NCBI GenBank assembly: GCA_015686845.1
Contig: JADPRS010000020.1
Span: forward strand, 1 to 64,000
Direction: 5' to 3'
Length of the DNA stretch: 64,000 nucleotides
From: Lutibacter sp. B2
Lineage (GTDB): Bacteria > Bacillota > Clostridia > Peptostreptococcales > Thermotaleaceae
The position numbers were made by a program, and so were the translations under genes. Shown piece after piece: positions 1-7,341 of this stretch. Within the stretch, counting starts at the first letter, position 1. The number at the start of each line of letters is the position of its first letter. The notes under the pieces were generated by a model. That model did no database searches. It was not told the origin of the DNA and saw only the letters and a list, made by a program, of their open reading frames with translations.

Positions 1-53
1 AAATGTTATTTTCAAGAAGAAATCTTAGGATACACAAAAATATTTACAGGCTC

Positions 54-85
54 AAAACTTCTGATGAATATTCATCAGAAGTTTT
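54..85 (-). terminator. Terminator of the Cache-domain gene
   Basis: A perfect palindrome with 15-bp arms (54-68 and 71-85) overlaps the stop codon of the leftward gene. On the minus strand it is followed by a short T run (TTTTGAG), so it probably ends that transcript. Confidence 0.75.
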
Positions 86-1494
86 TATCCTTTAGTAATA
101 ATTTTCTTTTCAATCTTATTCAAAATCTCAACGAATTCTTTATCTGTATTCTTTTCTTTGATCTCTTTTATTTTATCAGATACTAAATACATATGATTCT
201 CTATATTGTCTTTTTGAATTTGTTGTAGCTTTGAGGAACTATCACTGAATTGATTTCTAAAATAAATGAGTCTATCAATGGAATTTTTTAGCTCCTTCAA
301 TGTATCAAAATCATTGTTATTTAGTAATTTCTCATTCATAATATTCATGACTTTTTCCATTTCTGATTCCGCTTCAAACAACAAATTAATATACGAACTT
401 GACTCATCTATCAAATCTTCATAATTTTTATTCTCTGACAATAAGGAATTAAATTGATTTGGTAAATCATCATTTTTATTGATCGTAATATTGCAATCTG
501 TTTCATTGGTATTTAAAAAATTGTTCAAATCCTTAACAGACATTGTGATTTGATTTGAAATATATGCAATACAAATGACACCAATCAACATAATCATAAA
601 ACTGCTTGCAAATATTTCTTTCATTATATTTCTTGTTCTTTTGTAAATTTTTTCTTCTTCTATAATTCCAAATACTTTCCATCCTGTGGAAACATTTGTA
701 GTATAAGTAACATAATAATCAGTATTATTTTCTTCTATATAAAAACCGCCTGATTTTCTTTCAAAAATTTTATAAATCCAATCTGATTTAATAATCTTAT
801 CAAATCTTCTATCATTTATATCCTTGGTTATAAAAACATAATTTTCTTGATCTTTATCAATCAAAAATGCATGTCCTTGCTTAAATGCTTTGAAATTTTC
901 AATTTTATTAGATAATCCATCTAAAAAGAAATCTATGGCTATAACGCCTATAAATTCATCATTAGAATTTTTCACTGTTTTTGAAATCGTAATCATGGGT
1001 CTTTTGGTTGTTGCATCTAAATACGGTTTTGTCCATGCTGTTTTTCCTTTTGCTTTTACTGCATTTACATACCAAGGTCTTTGATTTGCAATCCAATCTG
1101 CATATTGCAATTCTTCTGAAGTATCCGGCCAAGTTACTAGTTTTTTATTTTCTAAAATCATTTCATTTGGAGCAAAATAGGCAAAGGCAGTATATGGATA
1201 AGATTGTTGAAATGATTTAAACAATTGTCTTGAAGGCAAATAATATTTTTTAGGATCATCCACAACTTTTTGTATCATATCATTTTGAGAAAACATCTCT
1301 AGTGCACTTTCAAAAGTATTAATAAATTCAGAAACCGAATGATCTAATTGTACGATTGAATGATCAAAGGATTCAATATATTGATTTTTTAAGATCATTC
1401 TTGAATTATCAAAATAGAATGTCCCTATTAATAACACGGCTACAACAAATAATATAATAAACCACCATATAAATCTACGTGGGGTATTTTCCAT
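85..1494 (-). CDS. Membrane protein with extracytoplasmic double-Cache sensor domain, no known output domain
   Basis: The 469-residue protein has one N-terminal membrane segment (about residues 10-28), an extracytoplasmic region of about 260 residues with Cache-type features (WYVNAV, TKPYLD and an ISKTV strand around 140-175), a second membrane segment near 295-315 and a charged, probably coiled-coil cytoplasmic tail of about 150 residues. This is the input half of chemoreceptors and sensor kinases, but no methyl-accepting, GGDEF, kinase or phosphatase domain is visible. The start has a strong SD (GGAGGAGGTG) about 6 nt upstream. The gene stands alone, with terminators on both sides. It may bind a small ligand and pass the signal to a partner protein. 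The Cache call is fairly sure and the role is unknown. Confidence 0.7.
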   Translation of the reverse strand: MENTPRRFIWWFIILFVVAVLLIGTFYFDNSRMILKNQYIESFDHSIVQLDHSVSEFINTFESALEMFSQNDMIQKVVDDPKKYYLPSRQLFKSFQQSYPYTAFAYFAPNEMILENKKLVTWPDTSEELQYADWIANQRPWYVNAVKAKGKTAWTKPYLDATTKRPMITISKTVKNSNDEFIGVIAIDFFLDGLSNKIENFKAFKQGHAFLIDKDQENYVFITKDINDRRFDKIIKSDWIYKIFERKSGGFYIEENNTDYYVTYTTNVSTGWKVFGIIEEEKIYKRTRNIMKEIFASSFMIMLIGVICIAYISNQITMSVKDLNNFLNTNETDCNITINKNDDLPNQFNSLLSENKNYEDLIDESSSYINLLFEAESEMEKVMNIMNEKLLNNNDFDTLKELKNSIDRLIYFRNQFSDSSSKLQQIQKDNIENHMYLVSDKIKEIKEKNTDKEFVEILNKIEKKIITKG

Positions 1495-1547
1495 AACACA
1501 CCTCCTCCCTCCATTTTAACAGATAATTAAGTATCTTCAAGATAAAA

Positions 1548-1576
1548 AGATGACCCTCAAATAAATGGGGTCATCT
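1548..1576 (-). terminator. Terminator after the AGCS symporter gene
   Basis: Nine-bp arms (1548-1556 and 1568-1576, GATGACCC / GGGTCATC core) are followed on the minus strand by TTTTTATC. It lies just downstream of the symporter stop codon and closes the glsA-symporter transcript. Confidence 0.75.
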
Positions 1577-1585
1577 CTTTACACT

Positions 1586-3019
1586 TTAAATCACTTTTTT
1601 AGATTGTGTTTTTCTTTCCCAGCATTCAGCATTTTTTAAACCTTTAATACTATCAGCATAGAACACTGGATCTTTTCCTGCTTTTTTTTGTTGTATATAA
1701 TCCTCTAATGCTGCAAAAGCAACTTTTCCTAACATTGCAATAGCAATTAAGTTTATAACAGCCATGATTCCCATGAATAAATCTGCCATATCCCAAACGA
1801 TTCCTACCTTCGCTTGCGTACCCCAGAAAACCATTCCTAAAACAGCACATCTAAAAACAGTTAATACTGTTTTATTACCATTTAAGAATTCAATATTAGA
1901 TTCTCCATAGTAGTAGTTTCCTACGATAGAACTAAATGCGAAAAGTAAGATACATGCTGCAATAAAAGTATTTCCCCAAGGACCAACTTGAGAACTTAGT
2001 GCTGTTTGTGTAAGTTGAATTCCTGTTAATCCTTCTGTAGTATATGCACCTGAGACTAAAACTACCAACGCTGTTGCACTACAGATGATAATTGTATCAA
2101 CAAATACACCGAACATCTGAAGAAGTCCTTGTTTTACAGGATGGCTTACAGTAGATGTTGCTCCTGCGTTTGGTGCACTACCCATACCTGCTTCATTAGA
2201 GAAAAGACCTCTCTTGATTCCTTGCATCATAGCTACACCCATTCCGCCACCAACAGCTTGCTTGAATCCAAATGCACTCGTAATTATTAATTTAAATGTT
2301 TCTGGAAGAATACTAATATTTTTAACAAGTACAAATCCTGCAACCAATACATAAGCTACAGCCATTATTGGTACAATCGTTTCTGCAACCTTTGCGATTC
2401 TTGTTACCCCTCCGAAAATTACCATTGCTGTAACAGCAACTAATGCATATCCTACATAAATTTTATCAATTCCAAATGCTGTTTCAAATGAAGCTGAAAT
2501 AGTATTTGCTTGAACAGAGTTAAATATTAGTCCGAAAACTACCGTAATTATAACTGAGAAAGTAAGTCCCATCCATTTTTGTCCTAGTGCTTTTTCCATA
2601 TAATACGCAGGACCACCACGATATCCATTTTCATCTTTAACCTTATAAATTTGTGCTAAAGTATTCTCAACAAAACTTGTTGCAGCACCAATTAAAGCAA
2701 TGACCCACATCCAGAAAACAGCTCCAGGACCTCCAACAGATACTGCAATTGCAACTCCTGCTAAATTTCCTGTTCCAACATGTGATGCAACACTAATACA
2801 GAAAGCTTGGAAAGCTGAAATTCCTTTTTGTCCATCTTCATTTTCAACACTACCTGTTCCTTCACCTAATACTTTAAAAGTGTCTCCTAATAATTTAATT
2901 TGAACAAACTTTGTTTTTAATGTGAAATAAACACCCAGTACAAGTAACATACCAATAAGTACATAAGACCATAATATATTGTTACCCGTGGAAATGATTG
3001 AATTTAAAAAATCGAACAT
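1586..3019 (-). CDS. AGCS-family sodium:amino acid symporter (probably glutamine)
   Basis: The 477-residue, many-helix protein belongs to the alanine/glycine:cation symporter family (AlsT/GlnT type). The N-terminal part shows the conserved GTGNLAGVA block and the centre shows GLFSNEAGMGSAP, both hallmarks of this family. It would import a small neutral amino acid with sodium across the cytoplasmic membrane. The gene starts 56 bp after the glutaminase stop codon and shares its sigma-54 promoter, so glutamine is the likely substrate. A glutaminase-symporter pair under two-component control is also known in Bacillus subtilis (glsA-glnT). The SD is AAAAGGAG. Length is normal for the family. Family membership is secure and the substrate is inferred from context. 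Confidence 0.88.
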   Translation of the reverse strand: MFDFLNSIISTGNNILWSYVLIGMLLVLGVYFTLKTKFVQIKLLGDTFKVLGEGTGSVENEDGQKGISAFQAFCISVASHVGTGNLAGVAIAVSVGGPGAVFWMWVIALIGAATSFVENTLAQIYKVKDENGYRGGPAYYMEKALGQKWMGLTFSVIITVVFGLIFNSVQANTISASFETAFGIDKIYVGYALVAVTAMVIFGGVTRIAKVAETIVPIMAVAYVLVAGFVLVKNISILPETFKLIITSAFGFKQAVGGGMGVAMMQGIKRGLFSNEAGMGSAPNAGATSTVSHPVKQGLLQMFGVFVDTIIICSATALVVLVSGAYTTEGLTGIQLTQTALSSQVGPWGNTFIAACILLFAFSSIVGNYYYGESNIEFLNGNKTVLTVFRCAVLGMVFWGTQAKVGIVWDMADLFMGIMAVINLIAIAMLGKVAFAALEDYIQQKKAGKDPVFYADSIKGLKNAECWERKTQSKKVI

Positions 3020-3075
3020 AAAAACACTCCTTTTTTATTTTTTATTTTAAAGCAATTAATATAATTGCATAAAAC

Positions 3076-3993
3076 CTAGAATATGCTTAAATCTAATTTT
3101 AGAGATAATTCTTCTAACACTTTCGTTCCAGCTACTGTATTTCCTCTGTCATCTAATGCGGGTCCTACTACTGCAATCCCCATTTTTTTAGGAACAACAG
3201 ACATGATACAACCACCTACCCCACTTTTTGATGGTAAACCAATGTTTACCGCAAATTCTCCTGATGCATTATACAGACCACAAGTCATCATTATGGCTTG
3301 AACAATTTTGTTTACATCTTTAGGTATAAGTCTTTCGTTAGACCAAGGTGAAACACCATCATTGGCCAATACAGAAGCCATCCTTGCAACATCTTTCACT
3401 GTAGCTTCCATAGAGCATAATTTAAAATATGCATCTAATATATCTTCTACATCTCTTTCTATTACTTCTGCTCCTTTTAAATAATAAGCAATTGCCCTAT
3501 TTGTGTTTCCAGTCAATTTTTCTGATTTATATACGTCATAATTCACTTTAAGGTCATCATTATTTGACATTTTCTTCATCATCTCATGTACTCTATCAAA
3601 TTTTTCAATGCCGTTATCGCCTGCTACTAAGGATGTGGTAACGATTGCCCCAGAGTTAATAAAAGGATTTAATGGTGTGTGAGAGTCTCTCGTTTCTAAT
3701 TTAACCATAGAATTAAAAGGATCTGCTGAAGCCTCTGCTCCTACCTTAGAAAATACTTTTTCTTTTCCTCTATCTATTAGTGCACAAGCTAATGTGATTA
3801 CCTTTGAAACACTTTGAATGGTGAATTTAGTTTCACAATCCCCTTCATAAAAATCATTGCCTTCTAAATCAACTATATGAATTCCTAATGCATCAGGATT
3901 TGCTTTTGCAAGTTCCGGTATATACGTTGCTACCTTTCCTTCCTTTGTCCATATTCTATTGTTCTCAATCGTTGTTTTTAGTAATTTTTGCAT
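3076..3993 (-). CDS. glsA: Glutaminase (serine beta-lactamase-like fold)
   Basis: Glutaminase hydrolyses L-glutamine to glutamate and ammonia in the cytosol. The 305-residue protein shows the family signature: YIPELAKANP near the N-terminus, FTIQSVSKV (the SxxK nucleophile serine and lysine), NPFINSGAI, and the C-terminal SKSGVGGCIMSVVP block. An ATG three codons upstream (4002) is too close to the SD GGAAGG, so the ATG at 3993 (MQKLL) is preferred. It is the first gene of a two-gene unit with the AGCS symporter, behind a sigma-54 promoter, so import and deamidation of glutamine appear to be induced together. The enzyme call is secure. Confidence 0.95.
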   Translation of the reverse strand: MQKLLKTTIENNRIWTKEGKVATYIPELAKANPDALGIHIVDLEGNDFYEGDCETKFTIQSVSKVITLACALIDRGKEKVFSKVGAEASADPFNSMVKLETRDSHTPLNPFINSGAIVTTSLVAGDNGIEKFDRVHEMMKKMSNNDDLKVNYDVYKSEKLTGNTNRAIAYYLKGAEVIERDVEDILDAYFKLCSMEATVKDVARMASVLANDGVSPWSNERLIPKDVNKIVQAIMMTCGLYNASGEFAVNIGLPSKSGVGGCIMSVVPKKMGIAVVGPALDDRGNTVAGTKVLEELSLKLDLSIF

Positions 3994-4060
3994 TCTACTC
4001 ATTCCTTCCAGTCAATCTTTCAAATTATATTTTTATGTTTTTTTATGCACTTATTATATA

Positions 4061-4076
4061 AGCAATATTCATGCCA
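4061..4076 (-). promoter_or_regulatory. Sigma-54 (-24/-12) promoter of glsA
   Basis: The minus strand reads TGGCATGAATATTGCT, with GG and GC exactly 10 nt apart, matching the RpoN consensus TGGCAC-N5-TTGCA closely. It lies about 68 bp upstream of the chosen glsA start. The adjacent gene pair encodes an NtrC-type activator, as this promoter class requires. Confidence 0.85.
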
Positions 4077-4152
4077 ATTATTTAATTAGAATAATAAATG
4101 ACAAAAACCCCGATTTTACTTGTTATCTCTTTATTAAAAACATTTACAAAAA

Positions 4153-4203
4153 ACAATGTGATTGATTTCGCACAATTTACATGTGCGAAATCAATCACAT
4201 TGT
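4153..4203 (-). promoter_or_regulatory. Perfect 22-bp inverted repeat: probable activator site and/or terminator
   Basis: Arms 4153-4174 and 4182-4203 are perfectly complementary around a 7-nt loop. On the minus strand the hairpin follows the response-regulator stop codon by 13 nt and is followed by TTTTTTG, so it can terminate that transcript. It also lies about 80-130 bp upstream of the glsA sigma-54 promoter, where enhancer sites for an NtrC-type activator are expected. The arms end in CGCACA / TGTGCG, and a second TGTGC-N6-GCACA pair follows at 4201-4216. Both roles may apply. Confidence 0.7.
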
Positions 4204-4216
4204 GCATTCCCGCACA

Positions 4217-5590
4217 TTAGTTAAAATATTTCTCCATCCTTCTTTTCAATGCAAATCTAGAGATACCTAATAGTTTTGATGCGTTTGTATGATTCCCATC
4301 TGTCTCATCTAATGCTTTGTTTATATATTCTTTTTCAATTTCTACTATTTTGTCCTCTAGTGAAAAGTTTTCTTCTATCGTAAAGTCTTCAATATCTTCT
4401 ATTGGCTTCCTTTTTAAACTTTTATTTTGTATTTCTATGGGCAAATGTTCTACCTCTAAAATTTCTCCATCATTTAATATCACCATTCTCTCTACTACAT
4501 TTTTTAATTCTCGAACATTTCCAGGCCAGTCATATCTCATAAGCTGGTCTTTTGCTTTTTCTGAAAAATCCACAAAAGATTTACCAAACTTATTCCCATA
4601 GATCTTTAAAAAATATTTTGCGATTTTTAATACATCATATCCTCTTTGTCTTAGAGGGGGGATAACAATAGGCACCACATTCAATCGATAGTATAAATCT
4701 TGCCTAAACTCTTTTTTTTCAATGGCTTCCTCTAAATTTTTATTGGTTGCAGCAATAACTCTAAGATCTACTTCTATGGATTCTAACCCACCTACTCTTT
4801 TAAATTTTCTAGTTTCTAAAAATCTCAATAATTTTGCTTGTATATCTAACGGAATCTCGCCTAATTCATCTAAAAACAAGGTTCCTCCTTCTGCTAATTC
4901 AAGTAATCCCTTTTTTCTTGAATTGGCACCACTAAAGGCATTTTTTTCAAAACCAAATAATTCACTTTCTAGTAATTGACTAGGAATTGCAGCACAATTG
5001 ATGCTAAGCATCACTGAATCCTTTCTCATACTATTTTGATGAATACAGGAAGCAACTACTTCTTTTCCTGTACCCGTCTCGCCTCTAAGCAATACTGTAA
5101 CAGAATCATTTTTTGATAATATATCCATCTTTTTTAGGGTGTCATTCATAATTGGATCTTCTCCAATAAATTTATGTATACTTTTCGATTCACGCTCTTG
5201 ATAAATCTCAATCTTTCTTTTCATAGACTGATTGTTTATGGCTTTAGAAATAGATACATTAATCTCATCTAAATCTAATGGTTTTTTAAGGTAATCTATT
5301 GCGCCAATCTTTATGGCCTTTATGGCTGTTTTAATATCTCCATATGCAGTCATAATTATAATTTCAATGTATTCATCTATATGCTTGATATTTTTAGCTA
5401 TATCTAGTCCGTTTTCACTTTTTAATTTCATATCCAAAAGAACTACATCTGGTCTAAAGGTATTAATTTTATCAATTGCCTCATTCCCATCTTTTGCAGT
5501 TTCCACTTCATAGTTAAAATCTTTCAAACCTTCTTTTAAGGATAATCGAATCAACTCTTCATCATCAATGATTAATACTTTCTTCTTCAT
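4217..5590 (-). CDS. NtrC-family sigma-54-dependent response regulator
   Basis: The 457-residue protein has a receiver domain (1-120; phospho-acceptor Asp53 in LLDMKL), a sigma-54-interacting AAA+ domain (about 140-370; Walker A GETGTGKE, Walker B GGTLFLDELGE) and a C-terminal Fis-type HTH (NHTNASKLLGISRFALKRRM). The loop that contacts sigma-54, normally GAFTGA, reads NAFSGA here. It overlaps the upstream kinase gene by 26 nt, so the two form a translationally coupled pair. The neighbouring glsA promoter is of the sigma-54 class, and glsA-symporter is the probable target. Family is secure; the target is inferred from position. Confidence 0.93.
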   Translation of the reverse strand: MKKKVLIIDDEELIRLSLKEGLKDFNYEVETAKDGNEAIDKINTFRPDVVLLDMKLKSENGLDIAKNIKHIDEYIEIIIMTAYGDIKTAIKAIKIGAIDYLKKPLDLDEINVSISKAINNQSMKRKIEIYQERESKSIHKFIGEDPIMNDTLKKMDILSKNDSVTVLLRGETGTGKEVVASCIHQNSMRKDSVMLSINCAAIPSQLLESELFGFEKNAFSGANSRKKGLLELAEGGTLFLDELGEIPLDIQAKLLRFLETRKFKRVGGLESIEVDLRVIAATNKNLEEAIEKKEFRQDLYYRLNVVPIVIPPLRQRGYDVLKIAKYFLKIYGNKFGKSFVDFSEKAKDQLMRYDWPGNVRELKNVVERMVILNDGEILEVEHLPIEIQNKSLKRKPIEDIEDFTIEENFSLEDKIVEIEKEYINKALDETDGNHTNASKLLGISRFALKRRMEKYFN

Positions 5591-7319
5591 GTTCCTCTCC
5601 TCTATATATGGGGATATATAATTTTATTTTTGTTCCTACATTCACTTGACTTTCAACTTCAATTTCTCCATTATTAGCAGTGATCAATTTATGAACAACA
5701 GAAAGTCCTAATCCTGTACCCGTTTCATAAGTTGTATAAAAAGGATCAAATATTTTAGAAATGTTTTCTTTTTCAATACCACATCCATCATCTTCAAAAA
5801 CAAAACAAATATATTCTTTTTTGATCATCATTGCTTTTGATACTGTTATTTTTAGTATTCCCTCTTTTGACATTGCTTTTATTGCATTCCCAATAATATT
5901 TAAAAATATTTGTGCCAATTGCCCTTTATCAAAATAGGCTAATGCATGTTTTGTTTCTTGATTCTTTAAAACAATAATGTTCTTCTCGAATATTATTTTA
6001 TTTGAAAATTGTAATGCATTTTCTAGAATTTCATAAATATTTACAACTTGAAATCTAGGTAAATTAGGTTTTGAAAAATCTAATAAATCCGTTATTAATC
6101 CATTTAATCGATCAATTTCATTAATATTTGCATCGAATAACTTTTCATCTGTTTCATTTAAATGCTTTGATACTCTTTTTTTTAATACTTGAGAACTCAT
6201 TTTCATTCCAGAAAGAGGATTTCTGATTTCATGTGCTAAACCAGCAGTTAATTGTCCTAAAGAGGCCAAACGATCAATTCGATCTATTTTGTCCTCAATT
6301 CTCTTTCTATTACTAATGTCATTAAAACTACATATAACCCCTATGTTTTCTTTTTTCATATTTTTCATCAAGGAAGTGGTAATATCTAAATATATATTTT
6401 CATCCTCTTCTTTACTCTGAAAATTCTCTACTCTATTAAGGGTCTCTTCTGTCTGCAACGTACTCATTATTTGACCTAATAGCACTTTTATGATGGCTAT
6501 ATTATTTTTCTTTGATTGGATCTCTTTTTCAAATATATCTACTGCTGCTTGATTATATTTTATTATTTTCCCATCTATATTTGTTGTAATAATTCCTGTT
6601 GAAATACTCCTTAATAAATCTTCATTAAAATTTTTCATTTGAATGAATTTATTCGTTCTATTTGCAATTTCATTTTTCATATCATTAAAAACATCTTCTA
6701 ATAATCCAAATTCGTCCTCTGTTTTTATATCTATTTTATTTTGAAAATTCCCTAAAAGAATACCTTTATATCCATTTAATAATATTCCAATAGGTTTATA
6801 TACATTATCTGTGATTAAAATAATTGCTTCTAATGAAAATAGTACAAATAGCGTAATGATTAACAACATATTTCCAGTCATACTAAAATTTTTAAGTGGT
6901 ATTTCTTTTTTGTCTATGAGCAATCCGATTTTCCAATTCCATTGATGATAAACTCTATAATTTAAAATGTATCCATTGGACATTTCTTTTTCTTCCCAAA
7001 TACATGTTAGAATTTCATCTTCATTAATATTTTCATTTAAAATAGTATTATATATAAATTGATCATTTTCAATAATAAACATATTCTTTTTATTCAATGA
7101 TTTTATATACTCTTTCATAAAATCTTTATTAACATCTGTTTTTTCAACCTTATTTAATAGGGTTAACAGATCATTCAATTCCGTATTTACTTTTACCGTT
7201 TCATAATTATTTATGATTTTATTATTATTTAAGTACGTTAATATCATCAATGCAATCATTGGCATAATAATCAAAAATAATAAGGGGACAATAATTTTCT
7301 TTTTAACACTCAATTTCAT
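5565..7319 (-). CDS. Membrane sensor histidine kinase (HAMP-PAS-HisKA-HATPase)
   Basis: The 584-residue kinase has two membrane segments (about 9-29 and 148-170) enclosing a short extracytoplasmic sensor region of about 115 residues, then HAMP (171-225), PAS (about 230-340), HisKA with His363 in LAHEIRNPLSG, and HATPase with GTGLGLSVVHKL. It should phosphorylate the overlapping response regulator. The signal may be extracellular glutamine or a related compound, given the glsA-symporter neighbour, but this is inference. The start has the SD GGAGATAG. Only 22 bp separate it from the jetC stop, with no terminator between, so the Wadjet promoter can read into this gene. Confidence 0.92.
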   Translation of the reverse strand: MKLSVKKKIIVPLLFLIIMPMIALMILTYLNNNKIINNYETVKVNTELNDLLTLLNKVEKTDVNKDFMKEYIKSLNKKNMFIIENDQFIYNTILNENINEDEILTCIWEEKEMSNGYILNYRVYHQWNWKIGLLIDKKEIPLKNFSMTGNMLLIITLFVLFSLEAIILITDNVYKPIGILLNGYKGILLGNFQNKIDIKTEDEFGLLEDVFNDMKNEIANRTNKFIQMKNFNEDLLRSISTGIITTNIDGKIIKYNQAAVDIFEKEIQSKKNNIAIIKVLLGQIMSTLQTEETLNRVENFQSKEEDENIYLDITTSLMKNMKKENIGVICSFNDISNRKRIEDKIDRIDRLASLGQLTAGLAHEIRNPLSGMKMSSQVLKKRVSKHLNETDEKLFDANINEIDRLNGLITDLLDFSKPNLPRFQVVNIYEILENALQFSNKIIFEKNIIVLKNQETKHALAYFDKGQLAQIFLNIIGNAIKAMSKEGILKITVSKAMMIKKEYICFVFEDDGCGIEKENISKIFDPFYTTYETGTGLGLSVVHKLITANNGEIEVESQVNVGTKIKLYIPIYRGEEHEEESINH

Positions 7320-7341
7320 AGTTCTATCTCCAATAATTTAT

